From Brevibacterium sp. ZH18 (lineage in GTDB: Bacteria > Actinomycetota > Actinomycetes > Actinomycetales > Brevibacteriaceae), in the NCBI RefSeq assembly GCF_022748595.1, contig NZ_JALDSX010000028.1, positions 1 through 44,514 of the forward strand: 44,514 nucleotides of DNA, written 5' to 3'. Of the stretch, positions 8,465 through 15,504 are shown in pieces; positions within the stretch are counted from its first letter, which is position 1, and each line of letters opens with the position of its first letter. The translations under genes and the position numbers were made by a program. The notes under the pieces were generated by a model, which was not told where the DNA came from, made no database searches, and worked only from the letters and a program-made list of their open reading frames with translations.

Positions 8465-9178
8465 ATGGACACACCGGAGAAGGGCTCGGCACGGGAAACC
8501 GGCCGGGCCACTTCTGTCTCTGCACCCCTTGTCACCCGATCGATCATGATCGTCACGGTGGTGGCATTCCTCGCCCAATTCATCCCGAGCCTCGACCTGA
8601 TCCACCGGCTGAGCTTCGTACCGGCACTCGCCGTCGAGCAGCCATGGCGAGCGTTGACCGTCGCCCTTGTCCATGAGCAGCCCTCACCGGTACATCTGCT
8701 GTTCAACATGGTCGGGCTCTTCTTCTTCGGTTCCTTCGTCGAGCGGGCCATCGGCCATTGGCGCTTCCTCGTCGTCTACATCCTCGGCGCCATCGGCGGA
8801 TCCGCCATGATCCTCCTCCTCGCCGAGCCGTTCAGCCGGGACTGGGTGACATACAACATCGGGGCCTCCGGTGCGGTGTTCGCGATCGTCGGAGTTCTCC
8901 TCGTGCCGACGAGGCGGCTCGACCGCAACATCACCGGTGTGGTGCTGTTCGTGGCCCTCAACTTCGGCTACGGGTTCCTCGTTGACGGAGTGTCCTGGCA
9001 GGCGCACCTGGGCGGACTCGTCGTCGGTTTCGTGCTCGGCTGCGCAGCGCTTCTCGTGCCGAAGAAGCGGTCGATGCTTCTCTTCGTTCTCGCGGCTGTG
9101 GTGTTGCTGGTGGTCGTGCTCTGCGGGGGTGTTTGGCGGATCGCAGAGTCGGGCGCCTGGCAGATCTCGGGCTTGTAG
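8465..9178 (+). CDS. rhomboid-family intramembrane serine protease
   Basis: Integral membrane protease of 237 residues that cleaves transmembrane substrates within the bilayer. Hydrophilic N-terminus, then about seven membrane helices. The rhomboid signature is present: HLLFNMVGLFFFGSFVE at about 77 (the HxxxN region), the nucleophile Ser in YNIGASGAVFAIVG at about 134, and the catalytic His in AHLGGLVVGF at about 180. It takes the position held by Rv0010c-like genes in the mycobacterial order ppiA to crgA, although orthology is not claimed. It converges with crgA across a 355-base gap holding DnaA-box-like sequences. The substrate is unknown. Confidence 0.93.
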   Translation: MDTPEKGSARETGRATSVSAPLVTRSIMIVTVVAFLAQFIPSLDLIHRLSFVPALAVEQPWRALTVALVHEQPSPVHLLFNMVGLFFFGSFVERAIGHWRFLVVYILGAIGGSAMILLLAEPFSRDWVTYNIGASGAVFAIVGVLLVPTRRLDRNITGVVLFVALNFGYGFLVDGVSWQAHLGGLVVGFVLGCAALLVPKKRSMLLFVLAAVVLLVVVLCGGVWRIAESGAWQISGL

Positions 9179-9221
9179 CAGATTACAGTCGAAAAAGGGC
9201 CACTCACAGGTGTGAGAAAAG

Positions 9222-9347
9222 TTGTCCACAACCTTTATCCACATGGTGGATAACTTACATACGTGTATTTCTGCAGGTCACAGGCTTAAAATAAGTTATA
9301 CACAAGCGACTCACCCGGGTTGGGTATAACTCTGCACTTGTGGACAG
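9222..9347. promoter_or_regulatory. cluster of five DnaA-box-like 9-mers
   Basis: TTGTCCACA at 9222-9230 and TTATCCACA at 9235-9243 on the plus strand. GGTGGATAA at 9245-9253 is the complement of TTATCCACC. TTATACACA at 9296-9304 matches TTATNCACA. TGTGGACAG at 9339-9347 is the complement of CTGTCCACA. Three boxes are exact consensus forms and two have one mismatch. Boxes 2 and 3 form a perfect inverted repeat with a 3-base spacer. The stretch between boxes 3 and 4 (9254-9295) is AT-richer than its surroundings. It lies between convergent gene ends, where no promoter is needed. Confidence 0.7.
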
Positions 9348-9392
9348 AGGCTCAGGCGTTCGTTCAAACGGCTCAGGCAGCGGTGAATAGAC

Positions 9393-9453
9393 GAGCGGGT
9401 GCCGCGTCGATCTGCGGGTGGATCTCACCCGATTCTCGACGCAGCACCCGCTC
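9393..9453. terminator. nested palindrome, probable bidirectional terminator
   Basis: Outer arms GAGCGGGTGC (9393-9402) and GCACCCGCTC (9444-9453) continue, after one mismatch, into GCGTCGA (9404-9410) paired with TCGACGC (9436-9442). Inside lie 4-base internal loops and a 6-base stem CGGGTG / CACCCG around GATCT. The layout mirrors the element at 6634-6702 and also sits between convergent genes, here rhomboid and crgA. Between it and crgA (9454-9533) only direct repeats of a GTGTGCTGGCTG-like string are seen. Confidence 0.65.
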
Positions 9454-9533
9454 CTCTCAAGAGTGTGCTGCGGCTGGCGTGTGCGGCTGGCGTCTGAGGC
9501 CAGCGTGTCTGCCGCCAGCGCGTGTGCTGGCTG

Positions 9534-10355
9534 CTACCTCCAGCGGGTGGACATGATCAGTCCGGCGACGAAGAAGGCGAAGCCGATGAGGATGTTCCAG
9601 TTGCCCCAAGCCTCGACGGGGACCGTTCCCTGCGAGATGTAGAAGGCCACCAGCCAGATCAGGCCGATGAGCAGGAGGCCGATGAGCACAGGCAGGAACC
9701 AGCGGGGGTTCGGCCGAATCGTCTGCTGACCCGACTGGGAGGTGTACGTTGCGGTCTTGCGCCCCTGTGGCCGCTTGGCCGGGTTGCCTGAACGCGAGGT
9801 GCGCTTGGAGCCGGAACCCTTGGCCGTTTCGGAACCCTTGGCCGTTTCGGAACCCTTAGCCGATGCGGAGCCCTTTGCTGCTCGTTTGGCAGTGGCCGAC
9901 TTTTTGGCGCTCTTGGCGTCAGCCTTCGCGGAGTCCTTCTTCGCCTCGGACCTCTCGGCCGTTTCGGACTTCACATCGTCATCGGAGTCGTCAGCCACGT
10001 CTGCGCTCTTGGAGCTCACGTCGGCGTCCGCAGAGTCATCGGCAGAGTCATCGACGGAGTCGTCGGCAACCTCGGACAGGTCGGACTCGGCGGCCGTTGA
10101 CGCTGTCTTCTTGCCGGAGACGGTGGTGCGGGTCGTCTTCTTGGAGGCGGAGGTTTCGGTGTCAGCCTTCTTCTCAGCAGTCACCGTATCCTCAGCGTCG
10201 TCGACCTTGATGCCGTCGACCTCGACGAACTCAGCCTCGTCTACCTCGACTGCCTCGATATCCTCGTTCGGCTGGGCCTTGGTCTCAACCTCGGCCTTCG
10301 ACGAGTTGCGAGAAGTGCGCTGGGGGCGCTGGGTCCGTCCGTTGGACTTTGCCAC
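9534..10355 (-). CDS. crgA: cell-division protein CrgA with long N-terminal extension
   Basis: The C-terminal 75 residues are a clear CrgA: a NPRWFLPVLIGLLLIGLIWL helix, a short loop (FYISQGTVPVEAWGNWN), a second helix and the terminal STRWR. CrgA is a septal membrane protein that in actinobacteria interacts with FtsZ and FtsI and coordinates division with peptidoglycan synthesis. Normal length is about 80-95 residues; this one has 273. The extra 190 or so residues are low-complexity, rich in Ser, Asp, Glu, Lys and Thr, and include a tandem KGSETA repeat (18-nt units at 9813-9866). The GTG at 10355 has AAGGAG 5 bases upstream, so the extension is genuinely translated if that start is used. 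It is divergent from the sortase gene. Confidence 0.92.
   Translation of the reverse strand: MAKSNGRTQRPQRTSRNSSKAEVETKAQPNEDIEAVEVDEAEFVEVDGIKVDDAEDTVTAEKKADTETSASKKTTRTTVSGKKTASTAAESDLSEVADDSVDDSADDSADADVSSKSADVADDSDDDVKSETAERSEAKKDSAKADAKSAKKSATAKRAAKGSASAKGSETAKGSETAKGSGSKRTSRSGNPAKRPQGRKTATYTSQSGQQTIRPNPRWFLPVLIGLLLIGLIWLVAFYISQGTVPVEAWGNWNILIGFAFFVAGLIMSTRWR
9813..9866. repeat. 18-nt in-frame tandem repeat in crgA
   Basis: Two identical copies of GGAACCCTTGGCCGTTTC and a third diverged copy, encoding a repeated six-residue KGSETA-like unit in the CrgA extension. Confidence 0.85.
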
Positions 10356-10443
10356 GGGTACTCCTTATACGGCAGACCATTGCTGGGGTCACCGATTGAA
10401 TGCGTAGGGACAATCGCACACCAGTCTACGCGTGACGCGGGGC

Positions 10444-10456
10444 AGTTTTAAAAACT
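10444..10456. promoter_or_regulatory. AT-rich palindrome in crgA/sortase divergent region
   Basis: AGTTTT-A-AAAACT is a perfect palindrome in the 216-base region between crgA and the sortase gene. A TAGGAT box at 10494-10499 could be the sortase -10. An inverted GCGTAG/CTACGC pair (10402-10431) lies closer to crgA. These are operator or promoter candidates only. Confidence 0.35.
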
Positions 10457-10571
10457 CCAACTACCCTGTGAGGCCCACAATCGCGCATGTGCATAGGATA
10501 AAGTGCGTATGGGTGTCCCCGCTTGTCCTCTGGGCGAGCCCCGGATTCGAAATCATAGGCACGGTGTAACA

Positions 10572-11912
10572 GTGGTGAATAGTCCCTCCTCGGGTAACGA
10601 ATCAGACGCAGACGCGTCGTCGCGACCCACTATTCGTCCTGCTCAAAGGCAGAATTCCGCACCGTCGGCGAACTCTGAGCGCTACCGCTCGAACTCAGCA
10701 CCGAACACCGCCCCCGAGGCGGGACCCGCGACCGAGCCCATGAGCACCGCCCCAGCTTTCGATCGTTCAGGCAACCGCGGAGATTCTGGAAACGTCGGAT
10801 CGGCTGGGAATTCCGCCGGTGCGGCAGGCTCGAATCCAGGATCTGATCAGCCTCTGCCCAGCCGACGTGAACTCCGCCGCCGTGAGGCCGCAGCTGCAGC
10901 GGCGTCCGGATCCCCGACAGCCGTGTACTCGGATGCTCCACCGGTGTATTCCGAGCCCACCACAGGACATCCTCCGGTCAACAGCGCTCAGCAGACCCAC
11001 CTCGGCGCCTCTGCCTCTGCTTCTGAACCTGCCTATGGCGCTGCCCCTGCCTATGGCGCCGCTGGCAATAATCCGGGCGGCAACGGCGCGGGCGGTAACG
11101 GCGTGGGCGGCAATAGCGTGGGCGGCAATGGCCCGAACGCCAGCCGGCGTCAGCGGAAGCAGCGTCCGCAGCGCGAGCCCTTGGGCCCTGTGCGCGGTAC
11201 GGTCCGCACGTTCGGTGAACTCTGCATCACCGCGGGTCTCGTCCTCATCCTGTTCGTGGTCTGGCAGCTGTGGTGGACCGACATCCAGGCCAACCGCGAC
11301 AACGAGGTCCTCGCCGACGAGTTGACCCAGGATTGGGCGAATCAGGATCCCAACAAGCTGCCGGACGATCCCAAAGAGCCCGTCGTGGCGAAGCCTGTGG
11401 AGAAGAACCACGCATTCGGCATCTTCTACATCCCTCGCTTCGGCGATGATTACTACCGCACCGCCGCCGAGGGCGTCGACCTCGAACCCGTGCTCAACCG
11501 CATGGGCGTCGGCCGGTACCCGAACTCCGCGATGCCCGGCGAGGTCGGCAACTTCTCGATCGCAGGCCACCGTGTCACCTACGGCAAACCGCTCAACCAG
11601 ATCGCGAAGCTGCGCCCCGGCGATGAGATCATCGTCCAGACCAAGGACGGGTTCTACACCTACACGTTCCGCAACTTCGACATCATCCTCCCCGACGCCG
11701 TGCAGGTGCTCGCACCGGTGCCCGACGAGCCCGACTACAAGGGCAAGGACCGGATCCTGACGATGACGGCCTGCAACCCGATGTTCTCGGCCCGGGAACG
11801 CTATGTCGCGTACGCCGAACTCACTGACTGGACTCCGGCCCAGGACGGTCCGCCGGACAACATCAAGGACTCGAAAGCCTACGACAAGGTCAGCAAGAAC
11901 GGTGGTGCCTAG
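10572..11912 (+). CDS. class E sortase
   Basis: Membrane-anchored transpeptidase of about 446 residues. Class E sortases link surface or pilin proteins to the envelope, usually at LAXTG-type signals. The first 200 residues are a disordered Ser/Pro/Ala/Gly-rich cytoplasmic region with tandem AYGAAP and GGNGxGGN repeats, ending in a basic RRQRKQRP stretch. One membrane helix follows (LCITAGLVLILFVVWQLWW), then the extracellular catalytic domain. The catalytic triad is visible: His in SIAGHRVTYG (about 332), Cys in LTMTACNPMF (about 399) and Arg in ARERYVAYAEL. The start is uncertain: GTG 10572 or 10575 looks most natural, but the frame is open to GTG 10503 and ATG 10509. No sortase substrate gene is seen nearby. 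Confidence 0.92.
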   Translation: MVNSPSSGNESDADASSRPTIRPAQRQNSAPSANSERYRSNSAPNTAPEAGPATEPMSTAPAFDRSGNRGDSGNVGSAGNSAGAAGSNPGSDQPLPSRRELRRREAAAAAASGSPTAVYSDAPPVYSEPTTGHPPVNSAQQTHLGASASASEPAYGAAPAYGAAGNNPGGNGAGGNGVGGNSVGGNGPNASRRQRKQRPQREPLGPVRGTVRTFGELCITAGLVLILFVVWQLWWTDIQANRDNEVLADELTQDWANQDPNKLPDDPKEPVVAKPVEKNHAFGIFYIPRFGDDYYRTAAEGVDLEPVLNRMGVGRYPNSAMPGEVGNFSIAGHRVTYGKPLNQIAKLRPGDEIIVQTKDGFYTYTFRNFDIILPDAVQVLAPVPDEPDYKGKDRILTMTACNPMFSARERYVAYAELTDWTPAQDGPPDNIKDSKAYDKVSKNGGA

Positions 11913-11915
11913 AGA

Positions 11916-12086
11916 ATGTACGGTCTGATCTGGCGTCTTCTGCCCGGCAATTGGGTGGTCAAACTCATCCTCGCCCTCATCCTTATCGCGGCCGTGGTCC
12001 TGCTGCTCATGCAGTACGTCTTTCCGGTCGTTGCCCCGTACATGCCGTTCAACAACGCAACCGTGACTGACAATGGTGGACAATGA
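11916..12086 (+). CDS. 56-residue membrane peptide between sortase and pabA
   Basis: A short open frame starts with ATG 3 bases after the sortase stop. It reads MYGLIWRLLPGNWVVKL, then one strongly hydrophobic helix (ILALILIAAVVLLLMQYVF), then a short tail ending TVTDNGGQ. Its TGA overlaps the pabA ATG by 4 bases (ATGA at 12083-12086), so it is probably translated and coupled to pabA. No function is recognised. Small proteins at this position are common in actinobacterial sortase-pabA clusters as far as I recall. A role as a sortase accessory is only a guess. Confidence 0.8.
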   Translation: MYGLIWRLLPGNWVVKLILALILIAAVVLLLMQYVFPVVAPYMPFNNATVTDNGGQ

Positions 12087-12760
12087 CTTCGATCCTCGTC
12101 ATCGACAACTACGACAGCTTCGTCTACACGCTCGTCTCCTACGTCCGTGAGCTCGGCGCTGACGTCGACGTCATCCGCAATGACGATCTGACCGCCGAGG
12201 CGGTCGTTGCACGGGCGAGCGAATACGACGGGGTCCTCCTGTCACCGGGTCCCGGCACCCCCGCGGAGTCCGGTGTGTGCCCGACCCTGATCAGCTGGGC
12301 GGAGAAGTCCGGCACCCCGGTGTTCGGCGTCTGCCTGGGTCACCAAGCCCTGGGTGAGGTCTTCGGCGCGACAGTCACCCACTCACCTGTGCTCATGCAC
12401 GGCAAGACCTCGGTCATCACCCACGACGGCCAGGGCATCTTCTTCGGCTGCAAGAACCCGCTGACCGTGACCCGATACCATTCCCTGGCGATCGTCGACG
12501 AGACCATCGACCTGGACAAGTTCATGGTCACCGCGCGGACCGAGGACGGCATCGTCATGGCGATCGAACACCGGGAGAAGCCGCTCTTCGGTGTCCAGTT
12601 CCACCCTGAGTCCGTACTCACTGAGAGCGGCTACCTGATGCTGGGCAACTGGCTCGAGGTCTGCGGACTCGAAGGAGCCGCCGTACGGGCAGCCGCGATG
12701 TCGCCGCTGGCGTCGGCGCTGACCTCGGGCGCGGGCCAGTCGGCAGCCGCAGCGAACTGA
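12083..12760 (+). CDS. pabA: glutamine amidotransferase subunit of PABA/anthranilate synthase
   Basis: Class I glutamine amidotransferase of 225 residues. It hydrolyses glutamine and passes ammonia to the chorismate-using partner (PabB or TrpE) for p-aminobenzoate (folate) or anthranilate (tryptophan) synthesis. The nucleophile is Cys at about 83 in GVCLGHQALGE, and His-Glu of the triad is at about 172 in FGVQFHPESV. The N-terminus SILVIDNYDSFVYTLV is typical. No large subunit lies nearby. In mycobacteria the equivalent gene beside pknB is annotated trpG and may serve both pathways, so trpG is an equally fair name. The first bases overlap the preceding membrane-peptide gene. Confidence 0.95.
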   Translation: MTSILVIDNYDSFVYTLVSYVRELGADVDVIRNDDLTAEAVVARASEYDGVLLSPGPGTPAESGVCPTLISWAEKSGTPVFGVCLGHQALGEVFGATVTHSPVLMHGKTSVITHDGQGIFFGCKNPLTVTRYHSLAIVDETIDLDKFMVTARTEDGIVMAIEHREKPLFGVQFHPESVLTESGYLMLGNWLEVCGLEGAAVRAAAMSPLASALTSGAGQSAAAAN

Positions 12761-12771
12761 GAGGATCTCTG

Positions 12772-13302
12772 ATGACCGAGCCGAGTTTCACCGCAGAGCC
12801 GAGCTACAACCAGTCGGAGCCGTTCAACGAACTCACCGTCTTCGAGGCCTCCCCGCTTCCGACGGCGGTCGTCGAAGCCCAGAACGTGTCGCGGGCTGAG
12901 CTGGCGGACCTCTTCGACTCCACCTTCTCCTCGCTCTTCCCCGCACTGAGCGAAGCAGAGGTCGAACCGACTGCACCAGCCTTCGCGCTCTATACCCGCC
13001 AACCCAGCGAGACCGTCGACGTGCAGCTGGGAGTGCCGGTCTCGACGGGCCTGACACAGGCGCTGATCCTGGGCGAGGACCGCATCGCCATCCCCTCAGA
13101 GCTGCCGGGGGGATCGGTTGCTGCGATCTCCCTCTTCGGCGGCTACGAGGGACTGGGCGAAGCCTGGGCCTCACTCATGAACGCCGCCGTCGAGGCAGGC
13201 CTTCATCCAGGACTGCCCTTCATCGAGGTCTACGTGACCAAGCCGAGCCCGGACATGGACCCAGCCGAGCTGCGCACGGACCTGTTCCTCACCTTGTCCT
13301 GA
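12772..13302 (+). CDS. stand-alone GyrI-like effector-binding domain protein
   Basis: Small cytosolic protein of 176 residues that looks like an isolated GyrI/AraC-type effector-binding domain. A strand-loop opening (ELTVFEASPLPTAVVEAQNV) is followed by helical SRAELADLFDSTFSSLF, a paired-strand segment (FALYTRQPSETVDVQLGVPV), then a GGSVAAISLFGGYEGLGEAW block and a FIEVYVTKPSPD strand, the characteristic end of the fold. There is no DNA-binding domain. Members bind small hydrophobic molecules; the ligand is unknown. The ATG has AGAGG 7 bases upstream and lies 11 bases after pabA, so it probably shares that operon. Confidence 0.7.
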   Translation: MTEPSFTAEPSYNQSEPFNELTVFEASPLPTAVVEAQNVSRAELADLFDSTFSSLFPALSEAEVEPTAPAFALYTRQPSETVDVQLGVPVSTGLTQALILGEDRIAIPSELPGGSVAAISLFGGYEGLGEAWASLMNAAVEAGLHPGLPFIEVYVTKPSPDMDPAELRTDLFLTLS

Positions 13303-13394
13303 CGGCGATGCCGCCCTGAACCCAACTCTCCCTGCCCTGTGCGGGGCAGTGAACGGTCAGACCGCCTCGGCGCCGGTGAAGTCATGATGATGAA

Positions 13395-13429
13395 CTGAGG
13401 CCGTCACCGGAATCCGGTGACGGCCTCAG
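13395..13429. terminator. long perfect hairpin, bidirectional terminator
   Basis: CTGAGGCCGTCACCGG (13395-13410) pairs perfectly over 16 bases with 13414-13429 around a 3-base loop (AAT). It lies between convergent genes, the GyrI-like gene and pknB. No clear U-run. Confidence 0.8.
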
Positions 13430-13498
13430 CCTGCTCGGGTCGAATCAGCTCACGGTCTCGGTCGACTCGACCTCAGTTGGATCCGACGCTAGTCGGCC

Positions 13499-15418
13499 TC
13501 AGCGGTTTCCGCTGCTGTTGCCGCGGGCATCCGCCCAGCCGTCGAACCAGCCGCTTCCACCGCCGGTGAGGTCGTTGTTCGTATCATCCTTGCCGTTGTC
13601 GCCATTATCGCCGTTGCCACCGTCTCCGCCATCCGAGCCGTTGTCGCCCGGCGCGGTGGGGATTCCGCCTGGGATCGACGGCATGGTCGGGGAGGGCTCC
13701 TCCGGCGGCTTCTTGGCCACCTTCACAGTGATCTCCGACCCCTGTTTGACCTCGCTGCCACCGCTGGACGACTGCTCGAAGACCTTCTTCTCCTCTTCGT
13801 CGGCAGTCTCGACCTCTTCGGTCTTGCAACCCAGCTGATAGTCATCGCCCTCGAGGATCTTGCAGGCCTCGTCAGCGGACTTACCGGTCACATCGGGCAC
13901 TTTGACCATGCCGGAGGACACGACGAGATCGACATTCGAATCGACATCGACCTTCGCGCCGTTGCCGGGCTTCGTCTCGATGACGACGCCCTTCTCCACC
14001 TCGGGGGAGTTCTGCGAGATGTGCGTACCGGCCTGGAGCTTCGCGTCATTGATGATCTTTCTGGCGTCCTCCTCGGACTTGCCGGAGACATCGGGGACCT
14101 TGACGCTCTCGGGTCCGGTGGAGATGATCAGCTTGACCACGCTGTCTTTGTTCACGCGTGAACCACCGGGAGGATCGGTCTCGACGGCTTTGCCCTCGTC
14201 GACCTTGTCGCTGTACTCCTCATCCCGGTCCACTCTCAGACCCTGTTGGAAGAGGGTGGATTCTGCCTCGTCGGCCTCCATACCCGCCACATCGGTGACC
14301 TGGACCTGAGGGATCGGCTCGGGCTTGTTGATCTCGTAGACCCACAGGGCGATAGCGGCGAGGGCGAGCAGCACGAAGATGCTGCCGATCCAGATCCACG
14401 CTCTCGAGCGCTTCTGCGGGGGTTTGTCCTCCTGCGCGAGGATCGTCGATACGGCACCCGTTTCAGGGGCCGCCTCGGCGTCCTGCGGATACTGCTCGGG
14501 CCCGACCAGCGGCGCGGCCATCGGGAAGGCCTGAGTGCGATCGAACTCATCGTCGAAGCTCAGCGGACGACCGTCACGGGTAGCGAGGACGTCCTCACGG
14601 AACGTGTAGGCGTCCTGGTAGCGCTCGTCGCGATCCTTGAGCAGCGCATGCATGAGCAGCCGGTCAACCTCGGGCGGGACGTTCGGATTGTAGAAGCTCG
14701 GCGGCTTCGGGGTCTCGCCCACATGCTGGTAGGCGACGGCCAGCTGCGAGTCGCCGACGAACGGAGGACGCCCGACGAGGAGTTCGTAGAGCAGGCAGGC
14801 CGTGGAGTAGAGGTCGGAGCGGGCATCGACGACCTCGCCGCGGGCCTGCTCGGGGGACAGGTACTGGGCGGTGCCCACGACCGACTGGGTCTGGGTCAGA
14901 CCGCTGTTGTCCTTGAGTGCACGGGCGATGCCGAAGTCCATGACCTTGATGTCGCCCTCGGGCGTGAGCATGACGTTGGCGGGTTTGATGTCGCGGTGGA
15001 CGATGCCGTTGCGGTGGCTGTACTCGAGCGGGGCGAGCACGCCGGCGATGACGTTGAGGGACTCGTCGACGGTCAGTGTTCCGTGTTCGTTGAGCACCTC
15101 GCGCAGGGTCTGACCCTCCACGTACTCCATGACGATGAACGGAACGGAGACGCTCGAACCACCGGTCTCGAAGAACTCCTCTTCACCGGAGTCGTAGACG
15201 GCCACGATGCCGGGATGGTTGAGACCGGCTGCTGACTGCGCCTCGCGTTTCAGCCGGGTGTGGAACGACGGGTCGCGAGCGAGATCGGAACGCAGAAGTT
15301 TGATCGCGATGCGTCGACCCAGACGGTTGTCGACGCCCTCGTGCACTTCTGCCATGCCCCCACGGCCGAGGAGCGCACGAATTTCGTAACGCCCCGACAG
15401 CACCTTGGGTTCAGTCAT
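13499..15418 (-). CDS. pknB: PASTA Ser/Thr protein kinase PknB
   Basis: Transmembrane Hanks-type kinase of 639 residues that phosphorylates division, cell-wall and metabolic targets in response to muropeptides or lipid II. Kinase domain about 10-265: glycine loop LGRGGMAEV, Lys40 in RIAIKLL, catalytic HRDIKPANV (Asp143), DFG at 161-163, and two activation-loop threonines in GLTQTQSVVGTA. A juxtamembrane linker leads to one helix at about 340-362, then three extracellular PASTA units (VTDVAG, VKVPDVSG and VKVPDVTG starts) and a Gly/Asn/Asp-rich tail of about 60 residues. Mycobacterial PknB has four PASTA units. GGAGG lies about 6 bases before the ATG. It is the last gene of the fha-pstP-rodA-pbpA-pkn operon, 86 bases after pknA. 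Confidence 0.97.
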   Translation of the reverse strand: MTEPKVLSGRYEIRALLGRGGMAEVHEGVDNRLGRRIAIKLLRSDLARDPSFHTRLKREAQSAAGLNHPGIVAVYDSGEEEFFETGGSSVSVPFIVMEYVEGQTLREVLNEHGTLTVDESLNVIAGVLAPLEYSHRNGIVHRDIKPANVMLTPEGDIKVMDFGIARALKDNSGLTQTQSVVGTAQYLSPEQARGEVVDARSDLYSTACLLYELLVGRPPFVGDSQLAVAYQHVGETPKPPSFYNPNVPPEVDRLLMHALLKDRDERYQDAYTFREDVLATRDGRPLSFDDEFDRTQAFPMAAPLVGPEQYPQDAEAAPETGAVSTILAQEDKPPQKRSRAWIWIGSIFVLLALAAIALWVYEINKPEPIPQVQVTDVAGMEADEAESTLFQQGLRVDRDEEYSDKVDEGKAVETDPPGGSRVNKDSVVKLIISTGPESVKVPDVSGKSEEDARKIINDAKLQAGTHISQNSPEVEKGVVIETKPGNGAKVDVDSNVDLVVSSGMVKVPDVTGKSADEACKILEGDDYQLGCKTEEVETADEEEKKVFEQSSSGGSEVKQGSEITVKVAKKPPEEPSPTMPSIPGGIPTAPGDNGSDGGDGGNGDNGDNGKDDTNNDLTGGGSGWFDGWADARGNSSGNR

Positions 15419-15504
15419 TTAAGTCCTCCGCTTGATTCACCCACGTTGTGGGAAAGTTCTCCGCAATTCACAAAGATTACTGGTCTTCTGCTCAGCAGTG
15501 CTCA

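Noticed and set aside
9222..9347. Promoter or terminator function for the DnaA-box cluster
   Set aside because: Both flanking genes end here, so no promoter is needed, and a separate palindrome at 9393-9453 already serves as a terminator candidate.
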